The notes under the pieces were generated by a model. That model worked only from the letters and a program-made list of their open reading frames with translations, was not told where the DNA came from and ran no database searches. A program made the translations under genes and the position numbers. Positions 48,012-56,785 of a stretch of 64,000 bases of DNA are shown here, one piece after another. Source of the DNA: Neisseria arctica (GTDB lineage: Bacteria > Pseudomonadota > Gammaproteobacteria > Burkholderiales > Neisseriaceae); NCBI RefSeq assembly GCF_022870905.1, contig NZ_CP091510.1:1984001-2048000 (forward strand), in the 5' to 3' direction. Within the stretch, counting starts at the first letter, position 1; each line of letters starts with the position of its first letter.

Positions 48012-50024
48012 ATGAGAAAGCTGGCCGAACCTTTGGTTCTCAAACACCACACCTTGCGCAACCGCATCATTATGGGCTCGATGCATACGGGCTTTGAAGA
48101 ACATGCCGAAGGTGCCGAACACCTTGCCGCTTTCTATGTAGAACGCGCCCGTAACGGTGTAGCACTGATCATCACCGGCGGGATCGGCCCGAATGCCGAA
48201 GGTGCGGTAACCGAAGGCGGGGCCAAGCTGACCACTGCCGAAGAAATCGCATGGCATCGTACAGTTACCGAAGCCGTTCACCTTCACGATACAAAAATCT
48301 GCATGCAGATTCTGCATACCGGCCGCTATGCGATGAGCCGTCAACCGGTTGCCCCCAGCGCAATCCAAGCCCCAATTAATCCCGCAAAACCCCGTGCACT
48401 TTCAACCGAAGAGGTGCGTCAAACTATAGCCGACTATATCCGCTGCGCCCGATTGGCCCAAGAAGCAGGTTATGACGGTGTTGAGGTCATGGGCAGCGAA
48501 GGCTATCTGATCAACCAGTTTCTGGCTCCCTGCACCAACACCCGTGAAGACGACTATGGCGGCAACGCAAGTAACCGGCGCCGCTTCGCCCGTGAAATCG
48601 TCTCCGGTATCCGTGCAGCCTGCGGCGACGACTTTCTGATTATTTTCCGTATTTCCCTACTCGATTTAGTAGAAAACGGCAGTACATGGGAGGAAAACCA
48701 AGCTCTGGCTGCCGAAATCGAAGCAGCAGGAGCGGATATGTTCAATACCGGCATAGGCTGGCATGAGGCGCGTATTCCCACCATCGCCACCTCTGTACCG
48801 CGTGCCGCCTTTGCCGAATTCACAGGCAAGCTGAAACAAATCAGCAGTATTCCGGTTATCGCAACCAACCGCCTAAATATGCCCGCTATTGCAGAAGCGG
48901 TGCTTGAACAAGGGCTTGCCGATGCAGTATGTTTGGCGCGTCCGTTTTTAGCCGATGCGGCCTGGACGTCCAAAGCACTGGCCGGAGACGATCACCGTAT
49001 TAATACCTGCATCGCCTGCAACCAAGCCTGCCTTGACCATATTTTTGCCGGCAAACTCACCACTTGCCTAGTCAACCCTTTTGCCTGCCACGAACTCCAA
49101 CTTGAAGTAACCACACCAAAGGTTTTGAAAAATATTGCTGTCGTCGGTGCGGGCCCTGCGGGTATGGCATTTGCCAAAACTGCAGCCAGCCGCGGCCACC
49201 AAGTTACCCTATTCGATTCACAAAACCAAATCGGCGGTCAGCTGAATATCGCCAAACAAATTCCCGGCAAACCCGAATTCCGCGAAACCGTGCGCTATTT
49301 CGACCAAATTCTCGGCGACTTAGGTGTTACCCGAATCCTTGGACGAACCGTTACTGCCAGCGATTTACAGGAGTTTGACGAGATCGTATTGGCCACTGGT
49401 ATCACTCCGCGCACAGTCAATATTCCCGGCACCGACCGCCCCGAAGTCTTAAGCTACTTAGACGTGTTGCGCGATAAAAAAGGGGTTGGTCGTCGGGTAG
49501 CTATTATCGGTGCGGGCGGTATCGGTTTCGACACCGCCGAATATCTCAGCGAAGAAGGCGGCGACAGTGCTATTTCACCACCGCTTTTCCATAAAGAATG
49601 GCAAATCGACACCAGCCTGCAAGCCCGCGGCGCATTATTGTCACCAACACCCCAAATCACGCCCTCACCGCGTGAAATATGGCTGCTTCAGCGTAAAGAA
49701 GGCTTAGTCGGTAGAAATCTAGGCAAAACGACGGGCTGGATACACCGCAGCGTACTCAAGCATAAGGGCGTCAATATGTGGAACAATGTGGAGTATGTCA
49801 AAATCGATTCAGACGGCCTGCATATCCGCCGTAATGGCGAAGAAATAGTTTTAGAAGTTGATAATGTCGTGATTTGTGCCGGCCAAGAACCTAACCGCAG
49901 CCTTGAAGCTGCCTGCCGTGCGCTGGGCAAACCCGTCCATATAATCGGTGGCGCAAGTGAAGCTGCCGAACTGGATGCCAAACGCGCTATCAAAGCCGGC
50001 ACGGAACTGGGTTTAACCGTATAA
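48012..50024 (+). CDS. fadH: 2,4-dienoyl-CoA reductase-like NADH:flavin oxidoreductase
   Basis: A 670-residue flavoprotein of the FadH/trimethylamine dehydrogenase type. Residues 1-330 are the old-yellow-enzyme FMN barrel; the 4Fe-4S cluster loop CIACNQACLDHI with a distal Cys follows at about 335-355; then come FAD and NAD(P) Rossmann folds (VVGAGPAGMAFAKTAA; AIIGAGGIGFDTAEYL). It reduces dienoyl-CoA or other enoates with NAD(P)H. No fatty-acid oxidation genes are near, so the natural substrate is unclear. A coding uptake sequence lies at 49808. Confidence 0.9.
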   Translation: MRKLAEPLVLKHHTLRNRIIMGSMHTGFEEHAEGAEHLAAFYVERARNGVALIITGGIGPNAEGAVTEGGAKLTTAEEIAWHRTVTEAVHLHDTKICMQILHTGRYAMSRQPVAPSAIQAPINPAKPRALSTEEVRQTIADYIRCARLAQEAGYDGVEVMGSEGYLINQFLAPCTNTREDDYGGNASNRRRFAREIVSGIRAACGDDFLIIFRISLLDLVENGSTWEENQALAAEIEAAGADMFNTGIGWHEARIPTIATSVPRAAFAEFTGKLKQISSIPVIATNRLNMPAIAEAVLEQGLADAVCLARPFLADAAWTSKALAGDDHRINTCIACNQACLDHIFAGKLTTCLVNPFACHELQLEVTTPKVLKNIAVVGAGPAGMAFAKTAASRGHQVTLFDSQNQIGGQLNIAKQIPGKPEFRETVRYFDQILGDLGVTRILGRTVTASDLQEFDEIVLATGITPRTVNIPGTDRPEVLSYLDVLRDKKGVGRRVAIIGAGGIGFDTAEYLSEEGGDSAISPPLFHKEWQIDTSLQARGALLSPTPQITPSPREIWLLQRKEGLVGRNLGKTTGWIHRSVLKHKGVNMWNNVEYVKIDSDGLHIRRNGEEIVLEVDNVVICAGQEPNRSLEAACRALGKPVHIIGGASEAAELDAKRAIKAGTELGLTV

Positions 50025-50364
50025 GGCGGAGCTAGCCAACTTCAATACAGCCCGTTCATATTTTTCAGACGGCCTGAATCTGCAAATTATACTGATTAAA
50101 CGAGGCCTAAATAGCACCCCTCTGTAATTTTTGTGAAAGCAAAGAAAATCAGAGGGGCTTATTTTAAAGATTGGTCGGCAATAAAATTTGCGCAATACGC
50201 TTAAATCATTATTTATAGTTCCGACAAAGTAACGGATAACAGTTGCCATACTTAATCTCAAAAGGTCACAACAAAATTCTGCCGGCACCCAGGGTTACTT
50301 TCATATGCGCTATCTTTTTAAGGTATAGTAAGGCCGTCTGAAAACGGTTTGCGAAAGGAATATA
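50025..50364. other. Intergenic region after the FadH-like gene
   Basis: A 340-base region. It holds single uptake sequences at 50064 and 50331 and a hairpin at 50113-50159 (CCCCTCTG and CAGAGGGG around a long loop, followed by TTATTTT) that could terminate the FadH-like gene. I see no convincing coding sequence. Confidence 0.6.
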
Positions 50365-50967
50365 ATGTCAAAATGGGATGAGCGCTATCTTACCGAGGAA
50401 TATGTATTCGGAACCGAACCCAATGCCTTCATTGCAGAAATCCTCCCCCTGCTGCCCAAAGGAGGCCGTGCACTTGATTTAGCCACCGGCGAAGGACGCA
50501 ACGGTATTTTTCTAGCCGAGAACGGCTTCGAAGCCGAAGGTGTGGATATGTCGGCCGTTGGTCTACAAAAGGCTCAGCGGTTGGCTGAAAGCAAAGGCGT
50601 GCCATTCCAAACACGGCAAGCCGATCTTTCTACGATGCCTTGGCCGTCTGAATACTATGCCGTTATTACTAGTGTCTTTTGTCATTTCACCGAACCTCAG
50701 CGCACCGAAATCATGCAAAAAATGCTATCTTCATTACAATCAGGCGGCATGTTTGCGGGTGTGTTTTACCATCCAGAACAAATCGCTTTGGGTACCGGCG
50801 GTCCCAGCGATCCTGCCATGCTTGGTACATTAGAAGACATGCAAAAAGCCCTCAACGGACTGCAATGGCTTATCGCCAAACACCGCGTACATGATTTAGC
50901 TGAAGGCTGCCGCCACCAAGGCAAAAGCTCCGTCATTTACCTTCTTGGGCAGAAGCCGCAAGCATGA
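50365..50967 (+). CDS. SAM-dependent methyltransferase, TehB-like
   Basis: A 200-residue class I methyltransferase. Motif I DLATGEGRNG lies at residues 38-47, with the acidic strand end VDMSAVG after it and YAVITSVFCHF as motif IV. The opening WDERYLTEEYVFGTEPN is shared with the tellurite-resistance-like methyltransferases. The substrate cannot be read from sequence. An uptake-sequence core falls in frame at 50643 and a single uptake sequence lies before the gene. Confidence 0.88.
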   Translation: MSKWDERYLTEEYVFGTEPNAFIAEILPLLPKGGRALDLATGEGRNGIFLAENGFEAEGVDMSAVGLQKAQRLAESKGVPFQTRQADLSTMPWPSEYYAVITSVFCHFTEPQRTEIMQKMLSSLQSGGMFAGVFYHPEQIALGTGGPSDPAMLGTLEDMQKALNGLQWLIAKHRVHDLAEGCRHQGKSSVIYLLGQKPQA

Positions 50968-51003
50968 AGCTAAAACTGTTTAACGGCTAATTCATCAGCC
51001 GAC

Positions 51004-51048
51004 TATGCCGTCTGAACCCGCACACTCAGAATGGTTTCAGACGGCATA
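51004..51048 (+). terminator. Possible terminator of paired AT-type uptake sequences
   Basis: TATGCCGTCTGAACC and GGTTTCAGACGGCATA pair around a loop of about 14 bases. There is no clear T run, so termination is uncertain. Confidence 0.5.
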
Positions 51049-51105
51049 ACCCGTTTAAATCATCAGGCACATCTACAACGACATTTGAAACACAAAGGAA
51101 ATATC

Positions 51106-52317
51106 ATGACACAAGAACAACTCAACCCACTGGTCTTACCCGACGCACAAGGCAATTTCGGCAAGCACGGCGGTAAAATCAACCATCCTGATCTTGCCGA
51201 GGCATTGGCCGAAATCGAAGCAGGCTTTCGCAGCATTATCGCCGATGCCGAATTTATTGCCGAAATGAAACGCCTGCAAGCCACTTATGTCGGCCGCCCC
51301 AGTCCGATTTACCATGCCCGCAGCCTATCCGCACGGGGAGCTCAGATTTACCTGAAACGCGAAGACCTCAACCATACGGGGGCGCATAAAATCAATCACT
51401 GTATCGGCGAAGTTTTACTGGCAAAAAAGCTAGGAAAACGCAAAGTCATCGCTGAAACCGGTGCCGGCCAACACGGCGTTGCCTTAGCCACCGCCGCAGC
51501 TTTATTAGGTTTGAAATGCGAAATCCACATGGGCGTAGTCGATATTGCCAAAGAACATCCCAATGTATCCCGAATGAAAATCCTCGGTGCCAAGCTGGTA
51601 CCGGTATCCGAAGGCGCCGGCACTCTGAAAGAAGCAGTAGACAGTGCATTCCGTGCCTATATGGCTGATTTTAAAAATACTATGTTTGCAATCGGTTCGG
51701 TAGTCGGCCCGGCACCTTATCCCGAAATGGTCGCCTATTTCCAAAGTATCGTCGGCCATGAAGCACGCGAACAGTTTCACAACGCTTACGGCGGCCTGCC
51801 CGACGAAGTGATTGCCTGTGTTGGCGGTGGTTCCAACGCTTTGGGGTTATTCAATGCCTTTTTGGATGACAACAAAGTAGAATTAGTCGGCGTAGAGCCC
51901 GCCGGAGAAGGCCTCGACAAGCCTGGTCGTCACGCTGCAACCATGACTTTAGGCACTTACGGCAATATTCAGGGCTTCAACTGTTACTACTTACAAAATG
52001 AAGACGGCACGCCTGCTGCCGTACATTCGATTGCTTCGGGTTTAGACTATCCCGGTGTCGGGCCACAGCACTGCCACTTAAAAGATATCCGACGCGCCCG
52101 TTACGAAACCGCCACCGATCAAGAGTGTCTGAATGCGTTTCTCACTCTTTCACGGGAAGAAGGCATTATTCCCGCACTCGAATCGGCGCACGCCTTAGCA
52201 TATGCCCTACGCCGTGCCCAAGAACTACCTGCCGACAAACGCTTATTAGTTAACCTGTCCGGACGCGGTGATAAAGATATTGACTTTGTATTGGAAAAAA
52301 TCAAGGGGCTGTATTAG
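51106..52317 (+). CDS. trpB: Tryptophan synthase beta chain, 3' end altered by IS insertion
   Basis: A 403-residue PLP enzyme that joins indole and serine. The PLP lysine is K95 in [23 protein letters not shown] (phosphate loop) and [15 protein letters not shown] are intact. The sequence differs clearly from the trpB I know from meningococci (for example [16 protein letters not shown] and [19 protein letters not shown]), and no trpA is adjacent. I start at 51106, with AAAGGAA upstream. The last codons (GLY and stop) come from the IS1016 end; before insertion the protein would have ended EKINL. Confidence 0.92.
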   Translation: MTQEQLNPLVLPDAQGNFGKHGGKINHPDLAEALAEIEAGFRSIIADAEFIAEMKRLQATYVGRPSPIYHARSLSARGAQIYLKREDLNHTGAHKINHCIGEVLLAKKLGKRKVIAETGAGQHGVALATAAALLGLKCEIHMGVVDIAKEHPNVSRMKILGAKLVPVSEGAGTLKEAVDSAFRAYMADFKNTMFAIGSVVGPAPYPEMVAYFQSIVGHEAREQFHNAYGGLPDEVIACVGGGSNALGLFNAFLDDNKVELVGVEPAGEGLDKPGRHAATMTLGTYGNIQGFNCYYLQNEDGTPAAVHSIASGLDYPGVGPQHCHLKDIRRARYETATDQECLNAFLTLSREEGIIPALESAHALAYALRRAQELPADKRLLVNLSGRGDKDIDFVLEKIKGLY

Positions 52318-53017
52318 ATTAGCCTTAAATATCACACCAAATTCGCAAGATTTTAAGTTGCTCTTTTGGTGTACCAAAGTTAAAACGAAATTCGCATTCT
52401 TTCAAGAATAAAGGGAAAGATTTTCGGTCAATTCCATTGTACTTTCGTAGAACGCGCTTTGCCTGATTCCAGAAGTTTTCAATACCGTTGATATGGTTTT
52501 GACGGTCGACAAAAAGCTCTGAATGATTGATTCTGTGATGCGTAAATTCACTCACATCTAGCACATCATAGCTTTTGTAATAGTCCGTATAAACAATGCT
52601 ATCAGGCATTATTTTTCGTTTAATAACAGGTAGTAAAGTATCTTGTTTGGTATTTTTAACGACAACAGTATAAACCTTGCCTTGACGTTTCAAAATACCA
52701 AATACCGCTACTTTCCCAGCCGCTCCGCGACCGCGTTTGCCTTTTCGTTGTCCACCAAAATAACTCTCATCAAGCTCGATTGAACCATCAAAGATTTCAT
52801 CAGCTTGAAGCTCTAAATGATAGGCAATGACTTGGCGAATTTTACGGTAAAACAGAGCTGCTGAATTGGGGTTAATATCCAATAAATTGGCAGCAGAACG
52901 GGCGGTTACCTCAAGTACAAAAAATTCAAGCAACTTTTTTTGTACTTTTTTAGATAGTTTACAGTATGTTATCTTCATTTTTAAAGGGTAACATAACTGC
53001 CAATCTAATACAGCCCC
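52305..53017. mobile_element. Complete IS1016-type insertion sequence (IS1595 family)
   Basis: A 713-base element with terminal inverted repeats GGGGCTGTATTAGATTAGC and GGGGCTGTATTAGATTGGC (one mismatch in 19). It is flanked by the 8-base direct repeat AAAATCAA (52297-52304 and 53018-53025), the target duplication expected for this family. It carries one intact transposase gene. Length and ends fit the IS1016 group known from Haemophilus and Neisseria. Confidence 0.95.
52325..52978 (-). CDS. IS1595-family (IS1016 group) transposase
   Basis: A 217-residue DDE transposase, full length for IS1016. The catalytic residues are visible in IELDESYFGG (first Asp), VYTDYYKSYD (second Asp) and NGIENFWNQAKR (Glu). 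The N-terminal 60 residues are a helical DNA-binding region. It is free of stops and frameshifts, so the element may be active. It lies opposite in direction to trpB. Confidence 0.94.
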   Translation of the reverse strand: MKITYCKLSKKVQKKLLEFFVLEVTARSAANLLDINPNSAALFYRKIRQVIAYHLELQADEIFDGSIELDESYFGGQRKGKRGRGAAGKVAVFGILKRQGKVYTVVVKNTKQDTLLPVIKRKIMPDSIVYTDYYKSYDVLDVSEFTHHRINHSELFVDRQNHINGIENFWNQAKRVLRKYNGIDRKSFPLFLKECEFRFNFGTPKEQLKILRIWCDI

Positions 53018-53070
53018 AAAATCAATTTGTAATTGAAACTTCTATTTTCATATATTTGTTTTACTAAACA

Positions 53071-53098
53071 AAAGGCCGTCTGAAACTTTCAAACGGCC
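53071..53098 (+). terminator. Mutated uptake-sequence hairpin, former trpB terminator
   Basis: AAGGCCGTCTGAAA pairs with TTTCAAACGGCCTT; one arm has G to A in the uptake core. It now lies beyond the insertion sequence. Confidence 0.65.
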
Positions 53099-53912
53099 TT
53101 TTGAATTATGCAATCCCCATTATTTGTTTGCTATCTCATTAAATTAGCAGTCATTGTTATCCTAATATTTTGATGTTTGGATACTTAAAATACGAAAGCC
53201 GCATTTTCTCCATACTTTATGCAACAGGTTCATTTCACTTTTCCAACTAAAACCGTACTAGCACTACACAATAACTGCTACCCTCATTCAATGTAATGAT
53301 TGCTTAACCCTTTCTTATTAGGCCTTCATACTCATAATCTTGTTTTAGTATTCGAAACAGTACCTAACTCCAATTAACGTTTTTACCAATTTCAAACTGT
53401 TTCAGATCAACATGCTCCAATTGTTTAGCCAGTTCCCGTAGTACCAAAATTACTTTTGGAAATAGCGGCATACTCACTAGATGCCGTTACCATGGGCGAA
53501 GTGAAAGTAAGACCTTTAAATTTAGGAAATATTATGGTTTCGCCACTACCACGCTACCGTTAGCAGCCATTCTTTATCATGCAGTAAAATTAAACTGCCA
53601 CGTTCTTCTAGAGAAACTCGGGGAACAATGCCTTTGAAGATAACTTATGATAGAACTGCGAACATTTTCTCTTATGTCGCTTCCATAAAGCAAGTGTTAA
53701 AATTCTGTTCCTTAGGTAAACTGCACACCTAAGGCAAGATAGCATATATTCTTTCCCTTAAAAGAAATCAGGCTAGATAAATAGGATACAGCCAATTAAT
53801 ATAGTTATGCATATCACAAACTGAGCGGTTATCATCTTATATAACTATATTAAGTGCGGTACCTTAAAATATAAGTTGTGAAGAATAAAAAACACGCATA
53901 ACAATTAAAAAT

Positions 53913-53941
53913 AAAAAAGCCTAAACAAATGTTTAGGCTTA
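53913..53941 (-). terminator. Terminator after tRNA-Asn
   Basis: On the minus strand AAGCCTAAACA and TGTTTAGGCTT pair almost end to end and are followed by TTTTATT. Confidence 0.85.
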
Positions 53942-53948
53942 GAATATT

Positions 53949-54024
53949 TGGCTCCCCGACCTGGGCTCGAACCAGGGACCTGCGGATTAACAGTCCGTCG
54001 CTCTACCGACTGAGCTATCGGGGA
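53949..54024 (-). tRNA. tRNA-Asn (GTT)
   Basis: On the minus strand TCCCCGA pairs with TCGGGGA, the D arm has AGCTCAGTCGGTAGAGC, the anticodon loop is CTGTTAA with anticodon GTT, the T arm GGTTCGAGCC is intact and CCA is encoded. Confidence 0.97.
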
Positions 54025-54035
54025 ATTAGACGAGA

Positions 54036-54064
54036 ATTATATAAATCTTATTTAAACTTGTCAA
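54036..54064 (-). promoter_or_regulatory. Perfect-consensus promoter of tRNA-Asn
   Basis: On the minus strand TTGACA, a 17-base spacer and TATAAT, 11 bases before the tRNA and 7 bases after the stop of the Roadblock gene. It makes the tRNA independent of the upstream operon. Confidence 0.92.
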
Positions 54065-54070
54065 GCTTTT

Positions 54071-54433
54071 TTATAAAATATCTGCAATATGCTTTGCCGA
54101 ACGCTTGGCATCCAACAAAATCAAACCAAGTTTGCCGCCTTCCTTAGCCATTAAAGCCAACACGGCATTATTACCTGCTTGGCTCAACAAAATATAACCT
54201 GTTTTACCCTTCACCATTACTTGATCAAGTTCACCGCAAGCCAACTCTTGTACAGCACGGTTACCCAATGCTAATAAAGTTGCAGACATTGCACCCACGC
54301 GATCAGCGTCCAAATGGCTAGGCATTAAGGTGGCAATGGGTAAGCCGTCAGTAGAAATCACGGCAGAAGCCACAATATCAGTTGTAGTGCTATTTAAATC
54401 ACTTAATACAGAAATTAAAAGTTGTTCACGCAT
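54071..54433 (-). CDS. Roadblock/LC7 domain protein
   Basis: A 120-residue single-domain protein with the Roadblock/LC7 fold. The pattern is typical: a first helix (QLLISVLSDLNS), strands with the turn VISTDGLPIAT, the helix DADRVGAMSATLLALGNRAVQEL, then strands GYILLSQAGNNAVLALMA and the last helix. In bacteria such proteins partner with small Ras-like GTPases as regulators or scaffolds (MglB with MglA; CvnB in Streptomyces). It is the last gene of the GTPase operon, 47 bases after the 213-residue gene. Confidence 0.92.
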   Translation of the reverse strand: MREQLLISVLSDLNSTTTDIVASAVISTDGLPIATLMPSHLDADRVGAMSATLLALGNRAVQELACGELDQVMVKGKTGYILLSQAGNNAVLALMAKEGGKLGLILLDAKRSAKHIADIL

Positions 54434-54480
54434 TTTTATTCCAATTCATTTTTTGCAAGCCATTTTATTTGCTTTGCAGA

Positions 54481-55122
54481 TTAATTGCTTCCATAACGGT
54501 TATATAGAACTTTTATCAACGTTACAAAAGCCTCTTTATTAAGATCGGGTGCACCACCTATAACTAAGGTTAATTTGGTCTGCCCAATATACAATGGATA
54601 AAAAGTTAGTTCACTTTGACCGGTTGGATCACAAATACCCCAAGTATTGTGATGGATATTCAGATTATTTTTTACCAGCAACCGATGCTTTTCTCCCAAA
54701 GCAGCGACCTCACTAGACAATACACCTACTTCTTCGGCTGTTTCATGATGAAAGCCTGCATTAGCAAAATATAATCCATTCTCATCTGCTAATAAAGCCT
54801 TACCTACACTTGATAATTCGGCCAACAGATCAGGTAATCTATCGTCCGACATATGGATATCATCGCTACCTGGATTTTCATCTCCGTAGATAAATTCCAG
54901 ACGCTGTAAGCGATAAAGCAAATTTAATGCGGAACCCATATCACTGGTATCTGCCCATGCCAGTAATTTCTCACTGCTAATTGTCTCGGCATTCCCAGCT
55001 TTCAGCAAGCCATATAACAAAGTTCTACTGGCGCTCCCTATATCACTAGATACTGCATAATATGCGCCGGCCGGAGTGATTTTAGGATATAGATTTGATT
55101 GTAGAGAAAGTGTTGAATCCAT
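54481..55122 (-). CDS. Unknown protein with a Roadblock-like C-terminal half
   Basis: A 213-residue protein I do not recognise as a named family. Residues 1-80 are helical (ASRTLLYGLLKAGNAETISSEKLLAWAD) and could be a winged helix. Residues about 95-210 follow Roadblock logic: helix DLLAELSSVGKAL, the turn LADENGLYFANAG, helix AEEVGVLSSEVAALGEK, strands TFYPLYIGQTKLTLVIGGAP and a final helix. It starts 2 bases after the GTPase stop, so the two are translationally coupled, and probably forms a complex with the GTPase. A distant parallel is CvnC of conservons. Confidence 0.75.
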   Translation of the reverse strand: MDSTLSLQSNLYPKITPAGAYYAVSSDIGSASRTLLYGLLKAGNAETISSEKLLAWADTSDMGSALNLLYRLQRLEFIYGDENPGSDDIHMSDDRLPDLLAELSSVGKALLADENGLYFANAGFHHETAEEVGVLSSEVAALGEKHRLLVKNNLNIHHNTWGICDPTGQSELTFYPLYIGQTKLTLVIGGAPDLNKEAFVTLIKVLYNRYGSN

Positions 55123-55124
55123 TC

Positions 55125-55661
55125 TTATACCTCTAAGCCCGGGTCTATAGAAAACAACATTGCGCTTATCAATTGTTTTACATCATCTTCCCTACGGGCA
55201 TCAATTTCAAAGACAGGCACATTAAAATTATGCTGAGCCAAATATTTTTGATATACATCAACTCCCGGAAGTGAACGGATATCCATTTTGGTAATACCCA
55301 CTACCAAGGGTGCTGTTTTTAATAATTCTTGAAATGCATCCAAAAAAAACTTTAAGTCTTTGAGTGGATTAGTACGGGTATTATCCAGTAACAAAATTAA
55401 CCCCATACTCCCTTTACTCAAAATTTCCCACATAAAATTAAAGCGCTCCTGACCAGGTGTGCCGTAAAGATGTACTTTAATTTCCTCATCTAAACGAATC
55501 ACACCATAATCCATAGCAACAGTCGTATAGCCTTTACGAACCAATGTCATATCAGAAGCGCTGGCGTCAGTCTGTACTGGCGGATCATCAGAAAGTGCAG
55601 CAATGGCCGTCGTTTTCCCAACACCGACCGGACCTGTAAAGATAATTTTATTTTCTTTCAT
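55125..55661 (-). CDS. Small Ras-like GTPase, CvnD/MglA-like
   Basis: A 178-residue GTPase. G1 is GPVGVGKT (residues 10-17); the switch I region holds KGYTTVAMDYG; G3 is GTPGQERF (67-74), where the Mg-binding Asp of DxxG is replaced by Gly, as in CvnD-type proteins of Streptomyces (GTPGQERF followed by FMW, kept here); G4 is TKMD (124-127). It has no membrane segment or lipid motif. It should act as a GTP-controlled switch working with the Roadblock proteins encoded beside it. AAGGGG precedes the ATG. Confidence 0.93.
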   Translation of the reverse strand: MKENKIIFTGPVGVGKTTAIAALSDDPPVQTDASASDMTLVRKGYTTVAMDYGVIRLDEEIKVHLYGTPGQERFNFMWEILSKGSMGLILLLDNTRTNPLKDLKFFLDAFQELLKTAPLVVGITKMDIRSLPGVDVYQKYLAQHNFNVPVFEIDARREDDVKQLISAMLFSIDPGLEV

Positions 55662-55675
55662 GTATCGCCCCTTGC

Positions 55676-56767
55676 TTATTTGCCAAATAACTTACGCATT
55701 AAGCGCTGCAGCAACCCGCGTGGTTGCTCTACTGACGGGCTTACCACCCTTTCCGCATCTTGTGACATTTGATTATCGGGCACATTGCTGCTAACGTCTA
55801 CGCTACCGCCAATATTATTATCAGTAGCTTCTTTACCTGCAATTTGATCATCTGTTACCAAAAATCCGGTTACTGATGTTGCGGCTAAATAATTAAGAAT
55901 ATCAGTCATTTCAACCGGCATTACTTTATAAAGAATATTCAGATTCACCGATGTTTTGGTTAAAAATGCCGATAAACGCATTGATTCGGGAACTGGAGCC
56001 AAACGTGTTAAATTCGGCCAACGTTTAAGCGTAAATACCGTACTCGGCGTCATAGGGTAAATCAATCGGCCTTGTGCCGTCCAAATCGCCATTTGCCACA
56101 AACACGACATAATAGTCACTTTTGCTTTTTCTTTCCATTGCGGATTATCAGGCACTGCCTTGCACACAACATGTAATTTATCATCTTGGCTAAGTTTTTC
56201 CAGATCAGTCGCACTAACGGTTAGTAATACACGCTGAATGCTGGGAAATACAATCAGCACCGGTTTACCCTCATGCAGAATAGCAACATCCTGATGACCT
56301 TGGCTTGCTGCTTTCAATGCACCTAAAAGACCTCTTTGTGGATTAAAGCGACGGATAGCCGTCTTACGTACCCCCGCACCTTCAGCAGCAGCCTGCCGAT
56401 CCCGTGCATGCTGTTCGACATCAAATATGTTCCCACCTTGAGCCAAACTACGTAAGATAGGAAATAATGTTTCAAATTTAATTGGCTTTGGTAAGTAAGG
56501 AGCCGTAACTTTCGGCTCTTTTTCAGAGAACATTACTACAGGAATATCGGTATATTCACTGCGAAGAGATTCCCAACGCTGCATACCGTTATCAGTATCA
56601 GTATCCACTAGGATCATATCGGGCTTATTCTCAGACTCTGAGCTGACTACTTCATAATTGGTAGTATTATGCATCTTAAACGCCATCCGGAAGACAGCGT
56701 CCTGTTGCTCACCCATTTCTTGTAACATTACCCGTATGGTTTTTACTTTTGGTAATTGATTTTCCAT
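55676..56767 (-). CDS. Receiver-like and PatA-type effector protein
   Basis: A 363-residue cytoplasmic protein. Residues about 10-110 have a receiver fold: D55 in MILVDTDTDNG, S81 in VVMFSEK and K94 in YLPKP are at phosphoacceptor, switch and lysine positions, but the usual acidic pair near the N-terminus is missing, so it may be a pseudo-receiver. Residues about 125-320 resemble PatA/DUF4388-type regions, ending in a probable winged helix (LKRWPNLTRLAPVPESMRL). The tail is basic (LLQRLMRKLFGK). It lies between the membrane protein and GTPase genes with gaps of 18 and 14 bases. Confidence 0.75.
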   Translation of the reverse strand: MENQLPKVKTIRVMLQEMGEQQDAVFRMAFKMHNTTNYEVVSSESENKPDMILVDTDTDNGMQRWESLRSEYTDIPVVMFSEKEPKVTAPYLPKPIKFETLFPILRSLAQGGNIFDVEQHARDRQAAAEGAGVRKTAIRRFNPQRGLLGALKAASQGHQDVAILHEGKPVLIVFPSIQRVLLTVSATDLEKLSQDDKLHVVCKAVPDNPQWKEKAKVTIMSCLWQMAIWTAQGRLIYPMTPSTVFTLKRWPNLTRLAPVPESMRLSAFLTKTSVNLNILYKVMPVEMTDILNYLAATSVTGFLVTDDQIAGKEATDNNIGGSVDVSSNVPDNQMSQDAERVVSPSVEQPRGLLQRLMRKLFGK

Positions 56768-56785
56768 TTATTCAGCACTCTTTTA

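Larger units (their letters stand above)
53018..53948. other. Gene-free region with possible decayed coding remnants
   Basis: About 930 bases with no intact gene. 53071-53098 is a mutated uptake-sequence pair, likely the original trpB terminator. On the minus strand from about 53640 to 53360 short readable stretches occur in different frames (for example VPRVSLEERGSLILLHDKEWLLT and LRELAKQLEHVDLKQFE), broken by stops, suggesting a degraded gene I cannot identify. A hairpin CCTTAGGT/ACCTAAGG lies at 53710-53734. Confidence 0.45.

Noticed and set aside
50013..50288. A 91-codon frame on the minus strand after the FadH-like gene
   Set aside because: No ribosome site, no family resemblance, and it runs through a hairpin and an uptake sequence.
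53949..54433. tRNA-Asn as part of the Roadblock operon transcript or as an attachment site
   Set aside because: A perfect promoter lies between the Roadblock stop and the tRNA, and there is no integrase or repeated tRNA end nearby.
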